A DNA stretch of 64,000 nucleotides from Mesaphorura yosii (lineage: Eukaryota > Arthropoda > Collembola > Poduromorpha > Tullbergiidae). The stretch spans positions 1 to 64,000 of the forward strand of contig WIXG01000391.1 in NCBI GenBank assembly GCA_009869945.1, in the 5' to 3' direction. This document shows positions 49,621 through 61,327 of this stretch, in pieces (positions within the stretch are counted from its first letter, which is position 1; the number at the start of each line of letters is the position of its first letter). The notes under the pieces were generated by a model. The model searched no databases, had not been told where the DNA came from, and worked only from the letters and a program-made list of their open reading frames with translations. Both the position numbers and the translations under genes were made by a program.

Positions 49621-52600
49621 TTACTGCTTCTCCTGCTTAAAACCCCCGCTCCCAGCATCACCAGCCGACGCCCAGCTCTCAATCTGAAAGTTGAGGTCAA
49701 AGTCCTCGAGCCCAAAGTCGTCGTAGTTGGCCTCCATCGTCTCCATCGTCGAGAGAAGGTCACTGCGGAGCAGTAAAGAGTCCCCAATTTTTTCCCGCGT
49801 AAAATCATAAAAGCCGAAAAAGAATAGGATTTTTTTTCATTAAGTAAAGTCAAGTGTACTGGAAAAAATTGGGAGCCTCTCTCTCACTGCGCACCTTCTC
49901 TCGACGAGGCGGATTTTACAGTAAAAATCATCAAAGGAAAAAAACCGAAACGCTGCTTTATTCACATGAGTTGGAAAGGTTGTTTTAAAAAATCCTATTC
50001 TTTACGCCTCTCCCTAATAAGTAGAGTCTACCTTGGGACAAAGTCACCCATCGCAACGGCGGCCTGTTGGAGTACGTCCCCTGGGCTGGCTGGGTAGTTG
50101 CTGGCTGGCGTTGAGGGGGATGAGTAGGTGACGTCGGCGAGTCTGCGTATCAAAAAAAGTGTTTACCCTGGCGAGTCATGGTTTCTGAATGCCAACTGCT
50201 GCTAAAAGCTACAGCCATAGAAACCTTGAAATGGTGCTCACCCCGGAATGTGCGTCACGAGCATCGGCTTCACGTAGCCCTTCCCACTCGTCGGTTGAGA
50301 GTCGGGCAGTGGAGTGTAGTACTTGACGAAAGCAAGGTCCTTCTCCTTAGTAGGGTAGAGGTAGTGGAGATGGGAGATGTCGTGGATGCGGTCGGCGAGG
50401 GAGCGGGTTGCTAGGTCTTTTGCGGTGAAGGGGGCGAGGGAGTACACTTTTTGGTCTGCGAGATAGTTAGGTTAGGTTAGCTAAACCGTTTGTGGGGGTT
50501 TTCATAGTAAAAATACTTCCCGGCCCCCGCAAAGGAATCCCCCATTAAAAGGAAACGTACTCACCATTGTGAACCCACGCTATGGTAACCCCGCCCAACT
50601 CCGAGTCGCTGAACCTCAGCATAAAAGTCCCCGGAGGGCTCAAACTCAGCATATCCTCAGCTTGCTGCCTCCCAACGAACCCGAGAATGGACCCGTCAAC
50701 CCACGGCCCCCTCAAATGCTCCCTCGTCAGCTTCATTATGGCGTAGAACCACTCCCAGAAAGTGAACGTTTTGTCCGGGAGCGGGTCCTTGCAGAACTGT
50801 GACCAGGGGAGGAGGTCGTTTTGCGTTGAAGAGGGGGATCTGTTGATTTAGAAAAAAGTTTTTCTTTAGAAATTTTAGTTGCCATGATGATTTTTGGTCA
50901 GTTGTTTGGGTTTTGGGTGCCTTGCGGATGTTTTTTACACCGCCTTTTTAAAAAAATTGGGTCTCTGGAACTTTGAAATTTTCATCATTGAGTGCATTTC
51001 TTTCGTTTTGGGCTGTTTTTTCCTGGAACTTTGAATTTTTTTGCATTCTGGAACTTTGTTTTTTTTTCATAGGAAGTTTAATTTGGGCGATTTTGTTTCT
51101 GGGACTTCCCAGCTGTAACGGAGTGGAAGATCCGGCACTTGCGCCGGTAGTCTTTTATGGCGACGGGCTCCCCGTATATCCTCACCTGAACCCCTTCTCC
51201 CCCAAAAACCTCAAATTCTCCTCCGTCAACGCCCGCCCCGTCATCGCCTTGAACTTAACATTGAGAGCAGCTCCCACCCTGTACCACTGCACCCTCTCCG
51301 GAACCTGGAACGGCATCCTCCCCGGCTCCCCGAAAGCGTTGTCCCAAGTAACCGTAGCCCACGCATGAGGCTCCTGATTCCCATGCACTATGACAACAAC
51401 TGGGAGGGAGAGCGTCCAGATCTTGAAAATCAACTCTTTTTCCCCCACGGTGAACTGACACTGAAAGTGGAGACAGAATTTCTCGTCCATGACGGACTCG
51501 GTGCCTTTCTTCTCTGTTCGCTTGATTCTCTTGAGTTGCATGTTTCTGCGGGATTTAAAAATGGTCAATAGTAGTAGAGAAGCCTATGAAAAAGGTGATC
51601 CACTTACCTAAAGTGCACGCTCAGATGCTTAGTCCCCTGGTGGTACTCCATCGTCCCAGTATTATTCAGAATCTCCCCACTCGTCTCGCAGGGTTTCTCT
51701 CCTTTATCGTTCCTTAGTAGAGAATTTGCTTGGGACTCTGATATAATCGCTACTCTCACTTGAGGAGGAGTCATGTGGACATTCAACCTCCCTCCTACGA
51801 GAAGGCGGACGGTGGAGACGAAGCGGGTGTTTGTCTTCATCACTTGTGGGGGTTGTTTTTCCACTATGAAGGTTGAGGTGACGAGGGAGGAGAGGAGTTG
51901 GGTGACCTGGAAGATAGATGGGGGGCGTCGTGAACGAGTCGAGCGACTTGGGGCTAGGCCACTCGACTCCTTCGCTCTGCGGTAGCGGTGTGGCCCGCCT
52001 TTGGCGATACTGAAAACCGCCAAGACACTAACCCCCTCCCCCCGCGGGGAAGGAGCGCCGGTAGTTTTCTCCGCCGAAGGCCAAGCGGTGGGCCACGCCG
52101 CTACCAGCGGAGGTGGCGAGGCCCCGAGCCCCCGCTTTAGTGGGGCTTGAGGTCCTCGGTCTCCGTTACGGGCCCACAAAAGTCGGATGGGAAAATTAGT
52201 CAAACAAATCTTAGATTCCCAATGAAAAAAAGCAAGCCCTAGGGCATAAAACAAGTTTCCATGTCACTTCAAAAAATTACGCAAACAGCACAAATCAAAG
52301 GAATCCCCAATAATCGAACCAAGTCCCAAATTTGAAAAAAAAATTCAAATTTCCCAGAATAAATCCCAACAAAAAAACTCACCTTCTCCTGCAACCCCCT
52401 AAGCCCATCCTGAACTCCGCCCTCTCCAAACCCTGGAATCCCGCCCCTCAACCTCTCCGCCTCTTTCAATTGATGTCTATTGTGCCAAATCAATTCAGCC
52501 AGGTCTTCGCACCAGCACTGGAGTGTGTCAAGGTTGTTGTTGAGGGGGGCTCCGTTCCCAGCGAGTTGTTGCTCTCGTTTCCACCTGCGGGAGAGATTTG

Positions 52601-53741
52601 AAGTGTTTTTCAGGGAAAAATTGAAAAAAGGTTCCAGACGGAGATTTAAAGTGTTTTTCAAAATAGAAGTCTCCGAAAATTGAAAATAGAAAAACCCCGC
52701 CAAAAATTAAAATTAAATCTTCACCTCGTCAACTCCTCATCCAGAATCTTAACCTGGAGTTTACTCAACTCCACAACCGTCCCCCCAATCTTCTCCTCCA
52801 ATTCATGCTTGATCCTCATCAAATCCGTGACTTTTGATTTCAATTCCGACTCCAACCTCGCAGTCTGCTGCTGCAAATTGACGCTCAGCTGCTGCTGCTG
52901 TGCTGTGGCTCCTTGCTGCTGTGTTTGCAGACGGTGCAAGTGCAAAATTCCTTCTAGTTTCTGCCTCTCATGGCATTTGATTGCGAATGCTTCCTGGTCG
53001 CCTTCCATGCGGCGTAATAACTCTCCAGTTTCCATAGTTCTACGTTTGATTGATTCGAGGGTGTTGTTGATTAACTCCGACTCGGAATTTGTTGAATGGT
53101 GGAGGGAGGAGGCGTAGCCAAGCTCCATCGAGAGGGCGTGCTTGAGGAATCTATTTAAGAAAAAATATGTTGTCATGGTCAAATTCATTCAGAATTATTC
53201 AGGCAGTTTTAAAGTAATTAAAAAAAATTCGTTGCCATGGCAAATTCACTTAGATTACTCGAGAAAATTTAATTTTCGCATGGTGGGTGCAGACTTGTCA
53301 AAGTACTCACCTAAACAGCTGAAACGGATCCAAACTGTATCTCTGCCTCAAATTCCCAACAGCGTTCAGGAGACGAACCCTCAAAAAGTAGGGATCGTCC
53401 TCTAACTGATTGGCTTTCGTCTCCAACTGTAATAACAGCTCAGCCAGAAAGGATTTGATGTAGTTCTCATGGGCCGGGTTGTCGGGGTCGATTTCCGTTA
53501 GTTGGGGTTGTGTAGAGGGAGTCCTGCAGGGAGATAAGAAAGTTGAGACCCAATTTTAAAGCGTCCCAAAAAGTAAATACTCTCACCCCACCACCGCCCC
53601 TCCACCCCCCACGATAATCTTCTCCTCGATCCAAACAGCCAGCATGGACCTGACTTCGATGGGGAAGTGCTCCCCATACAAAGAGTGGATCCGCTGGACG
53701 GAGGGCTGCGCCAGAGTTTGCACTTTTGTCCAGAGGCTCAT
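49621..53741 (-). CDS. Stat: STAT transcription factor (STAT5/6-like)
   Basis: Ten exons (53741-53587, 53523-53311, 53150-52725, 52584-52383, 51906-51608, 51545-51186, 50839-50565, 50455-50242, 50142-50032, 49762-49621) give 798 residues. The order is an N-terminal oligomerisation domain ([12 protein letters not shown]), a Gln-rich coiled coil (about 125-330), a DNA-binding domain, a linker, and an SH2 domain (about 570-650). The SH2 has the phosphotyrosine pocket [13 protein letters not shown]. Tyr at about 703 in GYVKP matches the STAT5 activation site. An acidic activation tail follows. Cytokine/JAK-driven phosphorylation, dimerisation and nuclear entry are expected. Two introns carry introner-family sequence. 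Confidence 0.96.
50466..50480. repeat. Interstitial telomere-like TTAGG string (STAT intron)
   Basis: GTTAGGTTAGGTTAG lies just inside a STAT intron, about 10 bases upstream of an exon on the minus strand. Confidence 0.6.
51118..51185 (-). mobile_element. Introner-family remnant (STAT intron before SH2 exon)
   Basis: On the minus strand the intron starts GTGAGGATATACGGGGAGCC, the same first nine bases as the SCYL2 copy, and retains AAAGACTACCGGCGCAAGTG from the family core. The remainder of the intron is unrelated, so this looks like an old, decayed copy. Confidence 0.55.
51920..52185. mobile_element. Introner-like element 8 (STAT intron 4)
   Basis: GGCGTCGTGAACGAGTCGAG at about 51924 is 17-19 bases from the intron's 3' splice site (minus strand). 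Inside are GCTCTGCGGTAGCGGTGTGG and the opposed CGCCGCTACCAGCGGA block, again able to fold back. The far side of the intron shows no conserved terminus. Confidence 0.8.
53231..53244. promoter_or_regulatory. Near-perfect RFX X-box palindrome in STAT intron 2
   Basis: GTTGCCATGGCAAA matches 13 of 14 positions of the palindrome GTTGCCATGGCAAC. A second site, TTGTCATGGTCAAA, lies about 60 bases away in the same intron. Confidence 0.55.
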
Positions 53742-54988
53742 CGCTGCAGGTGTTGCGTTCTTGTCGTGGCGATGGCTAAAATTGTTCCTTATGCTGGGAA
53801 TTCAGGATGGAATAAAATGTCTGTGGAAAACACGGGAGAATCCACTGCCGGAATACTAAACTGAAGAACACTAATCGAGGAATTAACTGGCTATAAATCT
53901 GCTATCGAATTTAACTTCTGGCTGCTGGCTTCCACTTCCCCTGAACTGCCTTCGTCCACTTCTCGGAATTCTCCGCTTTTGTATACACTCTTTAGTTGTA
54001 AACAGGCTCTGCTATAGCAACGTGTTGCGCTCAGTTCCCAGAATCACAGCTGACGTCACGGGAGTTCTGAGAATTTGCGAATCGAGGGTGGAGCCGCCGT
54101 GCTTGTGTATACTGCTTGTGCAGTGTGTTTGTATGGGAGTTCTTTGTCTCCACGAGTTTTTCAGCTTGTCCAGTGACAGTTCAGGTAGCGTATTTGATGT
54201 TGAATCGTCTAGTCGTTCCTCCCGTTAGCATTTCCTGACTCTCGCCTTTTTCTTTCTTGACGAGCCTCCCGGAAATCATTGCAAAAACCGAGTACCGGTC
54301 TCCATGGCAACCGAGAAACATTGGTCATTTGGATTGAGTGCCAGTCTCTACTGGAGTCTAGAACCACTCCGTTATGAAAATCTATGTTACTATGTCAACA
54401 GAAAACCCCAAACCAGCAATCAACATTAAGGCGAGAGAAGAAGAAGAGTGAGAGTTAACCTTAAAACCTTAAAGCGGTGTTATGCAATTCTGACTCGTTT
54501 ACATTCCTCTAAAAACACGATCGCCGCCAGCGGCAGGAGCCCCGTCACTTTTCTCATCTCTCGTGCCTTACCAGCTTACATTTTCGCGAACCGCGTACAA
54601 AAGCGACTCACCATCGTCGTTTGTGGGCCAAAAACTTTCTATGCAAACAGCGCGTCTTAACCTGGTTTACTACGAATTCCCCTTTCCTTTTCAGGCACGA
54701 GCACTGCAATCGAGCTGCAGGCAGGTTGTGAAGACGCTCGCTGATTTGATGAGCGTGTTTGGTTGAAACGAGATTTTCTCACCAAGGCAACAATCAACCA
54801 TGTAACGAGAGTTGATCATCTCGATTCTCTTGGCTCATCTGCGACCGTGCAGTATTCGTAAGCTTAATTGAGAGGGAAACGGGGTCGCCGTATAAAAGCG
54901 GGGAGAGTGGATGGGGACCCAGTTTCAGTCTTCGAACATCGATTGTTCGTTCGTGTGGTGTCATTACACTACTGCTGCTGCCGTTACC
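53742..54988. other. Divergent intergenic region STAT / C-type lectin 2
   Basis: No gene is seen. TCCATGGCAACCGAG is near 54301. The lectin TATA box lies at the right end. Confidence 0.4.
54891..54896 (+). promoter_or_regulatory. TATA box of C-type lectin 2
   Basis: TATAAA about 95 bases before the start codon. An arthropod-type initiator TCAGTC (54925-54930) follows roughly 35 bases downstream. Confidence 0.7.
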
Positions 54989-56085
54989 ATGAGAACCGTT
55001 CTCCCGCTCCTGCTCCTCGCCGCTGTCGTTGCCGGGCAACGACAGCTCGCCCTTCCCGACCCTCGCTCGTGCGCTAACCGTAAGTTTGAAGGGAGGGGTC
55101 ATGTCTCTTTTAAGGGGGCGCTCTAGAAAGCTCGAGAATTTTTTAGAAAGTTGTGCCCCGGGAAAATATGAAAAGGGAAAGTATTTGCTCTGCAGTTCTG
55201 AAAATTTGACCCGCTTCGTGATTCCCAAAATTCCCCATGGTAATCACAAACTATAACCTCTATAGGCGTTCGCCACGCCTCCTGGCGCGACCCGCGCGGC
55301 GTGACCCACAACTACTTTTTCAGCTGGGAGCACGGGCCCACCCGCAATCTAGAAGTTGACTGGCTGGACGCGAGGAACATTTGCAGGCGGCACTGCATGG
55401 ACGCCGTCTCCATAGAAACACCAGCTGAGAACGACTTTATCAAGCAGAGGATAGCGAGGGGGCGTGTGAGGTACATCTGGACGAGTGGGAGGAAGTGTAA
55501 CTTTTCGGGGTGCAATCGACCGGGTGAGATTTTTAGGGTTTTTTATGCTCTTTTATTTTTGACTTATGGGCGGTAATTTTTGAATTTTTTTCCCACAGAC
55601 CTTCAACCTAACCTAGTGAATGGCTGGTTCTGGAGTGGTTCGGGAGCGCGTGTCGGGCCGACAAACAACAGGGCGAACGGGGACTGGTCGCACACGGGAG
55701 GGTTTGGGCGTGCTCAGCCTGACAACAGGGAGATTGCGCAGGTGAGTGCTTTCAGGGACGGTTGCCATGGAGACAGCGGTGAGAAAAAAAAGAGCGTTGG
55801 GGCCCGGATGGGTTTTCCGAATCGGAAGAGGGATTTTCCCGCCCTATTCCGTCTCCCGCGTCCCCCATGGCAACCAGCTGCAAAACCACCTCATTTCCCC
55901 AACCCAAAATCTAAATATTTTTACAGGGCAACGACGAGGCCTGCCTCTCAATCTTGAACAACTTTTATAATGACGGGATCAAATGGCACGACGTCGCCTG
56001 CCACCACCTTAAACCTTTCGTTTGCGAGGACTCGGAGGAGCTCGTTAACTTTGTGCGAAGCAGAAATCCGGGGACGAGGGTGTAG
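54989..56085 (+). CDS. Secreted C-type lectin 2
   Basis: Four exons (54989-55079, 55266-55523, 55599-55741, 55927-56085) give 216 residues. A signal peptide (MRTVLPLLLLAAVVAG) is followed by RQLALPDPRSC and a C-type lectin domain. It has VDWLDARNICRRHCMDAVSI, IWTSGRKCNF, VNGWFWSGSG, the QPDN motif, and WHDVACHHLKPFVCED. It is a paralogue of the gene at 13759-15353, about 40 kb away, with equivalent intron positions around the WSGS exon. Highly similar single-domain lectins are widespread in arthropods; most are untested but are expected to act in immunity or matrix. The poly(A) signal is at 56171-56176. Confidence 0.92.
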
Positions 56086-56655
56086 ATCAAGTGCGGACAG
56101 GAGGTAGTCAGAAGAGAGTAGCCATACATATAGAGCCATACGTGGAGAGTATATTTATTTTTGTAGGAGGAATAAAAAAAATGTTTTTCTGCATGTGTTT
56201 TTCGCCCATGGCAACCCGTTTCTTTTTCATCAGAAATTAATGAAGACCGTTTTTTCCACTTTGCTTCCTGAGAGAGACTGCTGGAAGAGAGCGTGTGCAA
56301 TGCATGCAAATGACAGAACGGGGCACGTTGCGAAACGAGCAAGTTCATTGACGCCTCCGCACGCCTGGCAACGCCTCCGCTCCATCGCCGAACAACTAGC
56401 GCCTCCGCTTCCTCGCTCCTCTTACACGTTCGCCTCTCATTGGTGGAACGCTTGCATCGCATTCGTACAGCCAATGGGAGAATGACAATTCACGAGTTGA
56501 AGCGAGGAGCAGCAGAGACGTGCCGGACGGATATTTATACGTTCTCCAGCCATTCGCCTCAGAAGACTTGAGAGTGTCAGTGTTCAGATTGTTGCCGTGG
56601 AGTGATCAAGTTTAAAGTCACTACTCCAACTCGAAAATCACACAACCACCCAACA
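56086..56655. promoter_or_regulatory. Calreticulin upstream region with CCAAT boxes and repeat B remnant
   Basis: ATTGG (about 56440) and CCAAT (about 56471) boxes and a TATTTATA (56532-56539) precede the gene. GACGCCTCCGC, GCCTCCGCTCC and GCGCCTCCGCTTCC at 56350-56415 echo direct repeat B. ER-chaperone promoters often use CCAAT-containing stress elements, but no full ERSE was found here. Confidence 0.45.
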
Positions 56656-58257
56656 ATGAAGTTCTTAATCCTCCTCCTGGCCGTCACTGTGGCCACCGCC
56701 AAGATCCACTTTCATGAGCAGTTCACGGACGACTGGGAGTCGCGGTGGACGAATTCGAAGCACGACGGGAAGAATTTCGGAAAGTTTGAATTAAGCTCAG
56801 GAAAGTTTGCGGCTGATGAGGCGGACAAGGGTGAGTATTATCCATTGCGAAAACTGGCGTTCTTGAATTGACCAACTGGGTGGTCCCATAGCAACGATTC
56901 TAAACAATTCTCTTCGCAGGTATCAAAACAACGCAGGACGCCCACTTTTACGCCACGTCCACCAAATTCAGTCCCTTCTCAAACGCCAAGTCCCCATTAG
57001 TAATCCAGTTCAGCGTGAAGCACGAGCAGAACATTGACTGCGGAGGAGGGTATCTGAAAGTGTTCGACTGTAATTTAGAGCCTGAAAGCTTACATGGAGA
57101 AACCCCATACCTAATCATGTTTGGACCGGACATCTGCGGTCCAGGGACTAAAAAAGTCCACGTCATATTTAACTACAAGGGGAAGAATCATTTGATCAAG
57201 AAGTAGGTTCATCTTTGATACTTTTTGTCAATCTCGGGTTTCTAATGAATCTTTTCTTAAAATCAAGGGACATCCGCTGCAAGGACGACGTCTTCACTCA
57301 CGTCTACACTTTAATAGTAGAACCAGACCAGACCTACCAAGTCCTTATTGATGGTGAGAAGGTGCAGAGTGGCTCATTGGAGGACGATTGGGACTTTTTG
57401 GAGCCGAAGAAGGTGGGTTATTAAAATGAGATTTAAAATTGGAATCTTTTAAACTTGACTCCAATCTCTAATCTGGACTTAATTTCCGCAGATCAAAGAC
57501 CCCGCCGCCTCGAAACCCTCCGATTGGGATGACAACCCAACAATTGCGGATGAGACGGATACTAAGCCTGAGGACTGGGACCAGCCTGAGCACATTTCCG
57601 ACCCAGAAGCTACCAAGCCTGAGGATTGGGATGACGAGATGGACGGAGAGTGGGAGGCTCCCCAAATAGACAACCCTGCTTACAAGGGTGAGTAAAGGGG
57701 GGTTTGAAAATCGTGCCATATGGCGTAATGAAAAACTCGGGAGGGAAAACCAAAACTACGAGTCTTGTCATTAAAAAATCTAATCACATTTAAATTCTTG
57801 TTGCAGGAGAGTGGAAACCAAAGCAGATCGAGAACCCCGCCTACAAGGGTCCCTGGGTCCATCCCGAGATTGAGAACCCCGACTACAAACCAGACTCGGA
57901 GATTTACCGCTATCCTGAGATTTGCGGAGTGGGATTAGACTTATGGCAGGTCAAGGCAGGGACGATCTTCGACAATATACTCATTGGAGATGATTTGGCT
58001 GAGGCGGAGAAGGAGAGGGGGAAGATTATCGGGAACCAGGTGAGTTTTGCTTAAAGTTTTGTGGGAGTCTCCATAGGGATTATCCGACCCCCTGCAATAT
58101 ATTCTCACTCTCTCTGTAGGAGGCGGAGAAGAAAGCTAAAGAATTATTAGACGAAGAGGAGAAGAAGAAGGCCGACGCGGAGAAGCCCCCTCCAGCTGAT
58201 GATGACAATGAGGATGAGGATGAGGAGAAGGAGGATGAGGGGCATGATGAGCTGTGA
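56656..58257 (+). CDS. Calr: Calreticulin
   Basis: Six exons (56656-56830, 56920-57202, 57268-57412, 57492-57687, 57807-58039, 58120-58257) give 389 residues. A signal peptide is followed by [12 protein letters not shown], the lectin-site stretch [11 protein letters not shown] and [15 protein letters not shown]. The P-domain has three KPSDWDD/KPEDWD type repeats and three GEWxxxxIxNPxY type repeats. The acidic calcium-binding C domain ends in the ER retrieval signal HDEL. It acts in the ER lumen as a calcium-binding chaperone for N-glycoproteins. All family features are intact. HDEL rather than KDEL is usual in insects. The poly(A) signal is at 58353-58358. Confidence 0.97.
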
Positions 58258-58794
58258 GGCGGCTCTTTAGACTATTTAAGGATTCCTACTTTATCGTAAT
58301 TAGAGTGTGTCTGCCTACAGTCATTAACTTCTCTCCTTGTGCGTCGCGTGTCAATAAATGCTGATGAGTAATGTGTGTGTGAAAAAGAAAATGGGTTAGG
58401 AAACCGGCCATGGAAACTAACGGAAACTTTTGTGCGTTGTCTTTCTGAATATCTTTGTCTCGGATTTGGTGTGTAGTCGCCTTGGCATCTGCATTAAAAG
58501 GGCCGATGGGGAAACGAGTTCGTTCCCATACCGATGACGACCGTCGTCTGCTGATGGGCTGTTTTGGCGAGAGAGTAACAACAGTCATAAACGGGTTTCG
58601 CAACCTTGGACGAGTTTTGCATTTGCAACCGTCGTCGTCAGTCGCTGTCACTGTAGCAGCCTTCGCCCTGGGAAGAGAAAACAGCCGAGTAAGATTGGCG
58701 TGAGACGAGAAATCTTCGCTCGAAATGTGGAGCAGCAACGGTCAGTCTTTCTTCTTCACTGAGCGAGTGCAGTCACTCGAAGTTATACTTGGTC
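58258..58794. other. Intergenic between calreticulin and the alternative-tail gene
   Basis: No gene is seen beyond the calreticulin 3' UTR. No TATA box was identified upstream of 58795. Confidence 0.4.
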
Positions 58795-61327
58795 ATGAAG
58801 TTCCTACTCCTGCTAGTATTAACGGCCTGCGTGGCGATTGGCGGGGCGGAGAGATTCTACCTGCATGGAAAGCGTCCAGTCTACATTCTCCCTCCGCTGG
58901 AGTCTGCTGAAGATGGTCCGGCAGCCCGGATGGACCTCAGCTCGGAAGAATTAGCGGAAGAGGCTGCAGAGGAGGCTGCGGAGGAAATCATCACAGAGGA
59001 GAGCAAATTCCGACCCCGCGACGGACGGCCGCCCGCATCACTCGAACCCTCAAACAGCACGACGGAGGAAGACGACGAGATTGAGGTACTGGCCTAGTAA
59101 CGGTGAACGCGTTGTTGGTACGCTGTTGTTCGACACGAGAGAAAAGTGGCAGCAAACGAGTTTCTCGAGACGAGCTTTCACAACGGTAGCGGATGGACGA
59201 GTGAAAAAAAAATGCAAACACGCAAGGGCAGACGGCAACCGAGTTCAAAGCAATTATGACCCGTAGTGTTTGTTAAAATTATTGTTTGTTGAGGTTGGAT
59301 GCACGGTTGCCATGCCAGAAATTTTTCAAACATTTTTCGAATGCACCCCATCGCCATACCGACTCTAAATTCTCTCTTTTTCATTTTCCTGCAGGAGTAC
59401 GCCCGTGAACTCGCCGCCATGATCCGAGAGAACAAACGCAAACAGAAATTGGAGGAGGAGAAGAGGAAAAAGAAGTCTCAAAAGAGGAGACCCGCCCCTG
59501 TGCAGAAGCACAAGTACAGCGCGGAGGAGGAGGACGACGAGGAGGAAGTTATAAGGCCGAGGGTGCTGTGGCCATTCACGTTTTCCATAAGTAAAGGAGA
59601 TGATCACGAGAACAGGAAACACGGTGGCCCGCCAGCGGAGTTTGGGTGAGTTTGCAGCTTCTGAAGTTTATTTTCTTCTCGAGACTGTCCCTTTTAAACT
59701 TTCAAATTTCAAAGTTTTAAAATAGAAAAACCATGACAACAAACACAAAACAAACACTTCTCTCTGTTCTGTTCTCTTATACTCCTGCTTGGTGCAGGTA
59801 CCCCTACGAAGACTCCCCGCACGTCCCCGACCACGACCCCCCCGAGCCGCTCCCCCCGCACGGGTTCGACCCGGACCAGGACCCCGAAGTGCAGAAGCTC
59901 CGTATAGAACTCTACAAGGCCATTGTGAGGGCGAAAAAGTGGGGCAAGATTGTCAAGCACGATCTGAGTGAGGTCGCGAGCCAGTATCTTATAAGGGGGA
60001 TCGAGTTTTTGGAGTTTATATAGAAGAGTTGCGGATGCTGGAATTTCTGTTTTCGCTGTTGCCATAGGGCTTTTCGAAATTATTTTCGAGCGCTTGTTGC
60101 CATCGTTCTCTATATTCACATTTTTTACCGCGTGTGTGCGTGTTTGTTGTCATGGTTTTCTTTACTTCAAAATCTATCAAAAATCCTCACTTCACTATTC
60201 TATAAAAATCTAATAAAACAGCGGCCCCTTCCACTCCCGCCCTCCCGGCGTCCACTTCATGTCGCACGGGCAGGTGGAGCAGCAATACGGCGGTCATGGT
60301 CAACATGGATGGGGCCATGGGATCGAGTACGAGAAGATGAAGCTCAAGTACGACATTTATAAGCTAAAAGCAAAGAAGAAGATTGCCATGCTCCAGAACA
60401 AGATTGAGCTCAAGAAAATACTCAGTTTGTTACTGCATCACAAGATTAAGGCGTTGGAGTGGTTGGCTTGAAGCTTTTAAATCCCTGTACTCTTTGTTGA
60501 TTTAATTTTATGTGTACTATGCTGTTGCTATGAGAATAAAAAAAATTTTATTTGTTTGTTATTATGATGCTTTTTTTTCTTCCCTGTTGCTATGGTCAGG
60601 ATTTTTTTTATTCTCTTCCACTTTCAGAATTTTCTCGAGTCTTGTTTCTAAACTGTCTTTAGTCTATTCATCGGTTTTCTAACAATGTTTGGTCGGAAAG
60701 GCTCCATTGCCATGGGAATCTGTGATTAAATTTTTTTTTCGTGAAAACGACATAACGTCACAATTTATTTCATTGATTCATAATCACACAAATTCTGAAT
60801 AAAGTACAAAATCTTAATGAAAAGAAAACAATTCGGTTCACTGAACGTTATTATTGATTAAATTTACTGTTGCTCAGGTTCTACGACCACTACCCCGTAC
60901 ACGGAGCGCAGCAGGGAGGCCAGCAGGGGGATTACTACACGGGCTGGGACCTGACCTCTCCCTTTAAGGGGCTGAGCGAGAAGGACATTGCCATCCTGCA
61001 CTCGAAGGGTGAGCGTCGATATGAAATTTTTGTTGGTTGCCATGAGAAAATCATGGAATAAGTGTCGCCGGAAGTACGGAAACACGGAAAACGACCTGGA
61101 AAAATTAGTTGCCGTGGAAAAAAAAACAATTCCGGTCTGTCTGTTGCCATGGGAAAACTGTAATCGAGTCCATTCTCTCTACTACAGGCTACAAGAAGTA
61201 CAAGAAGAAGAAGAAGAACCTGAAGAAGAAGCTCAAGAAGAAGCTTAAATTGAAGCGAGTGCTGCAAAAGATTTTAGAGAAGAAGATCCAAAAGATTGAC
61301 GAGAAGTTCCTGGGAGGGTGGAATTGA
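58795..61327 (+). CDS. Secreted acidic protein with three alternative cationic C-terminal exons, family unknown
   Basis: Common exons 58795-59085 and 59395-59645 encode a signal peptide (MKFLLLLVLTACVAIGG), acidic Glu/Ala repeats (EELAEEAAEEAAEE), and a mixed Lys/Arg/Glu helix (KRKQKLEEEKRKKKSQKRR). Three downstream exons then begin with a good acceptor in the same phase, and each closes with a stop. 59798-60023 gives 255 residues in total. 60222-60471 gives 263. 60878-61008 plus 61188-61327 gives 270. Each tail ends in a Lys/Leu/Ile-rich helical segment (such as LKKKLKKKLKLKRVLQKILE). AATAAA follows each (60212, 60535, 61386). This fits alternative last exons. An acidic propiece with a cationic tail recalls antimicrobial precursors, but structural matrix roles are equally possible. 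I do not recognise the family. Confidence 0.75.
60212..60217 (+). terminator. Poly(A) signal fused with a splice acceptor
   Basis: AATAAA at 60212-60217 runs directly into the acceptor of the second alternative exon (AATAAAACAG|CGG). Use of the signal for the first tail and of the acceptor for the second tail should be mutually exclusive. Confidence 0.6.

Noticed and set aside
54022-54766. Several 60-70 codon frames between STAT and lectin 2
   Set aside because: No motif, signal peptide or splice support; consistent with chance frames in promoter DNA.
56340-56480. Possible ER stress response element upstream of calreticulin
   Set aside because: CCAAT and ATTGG boxes are present, but the CCACG half at nine-base spacing is not.
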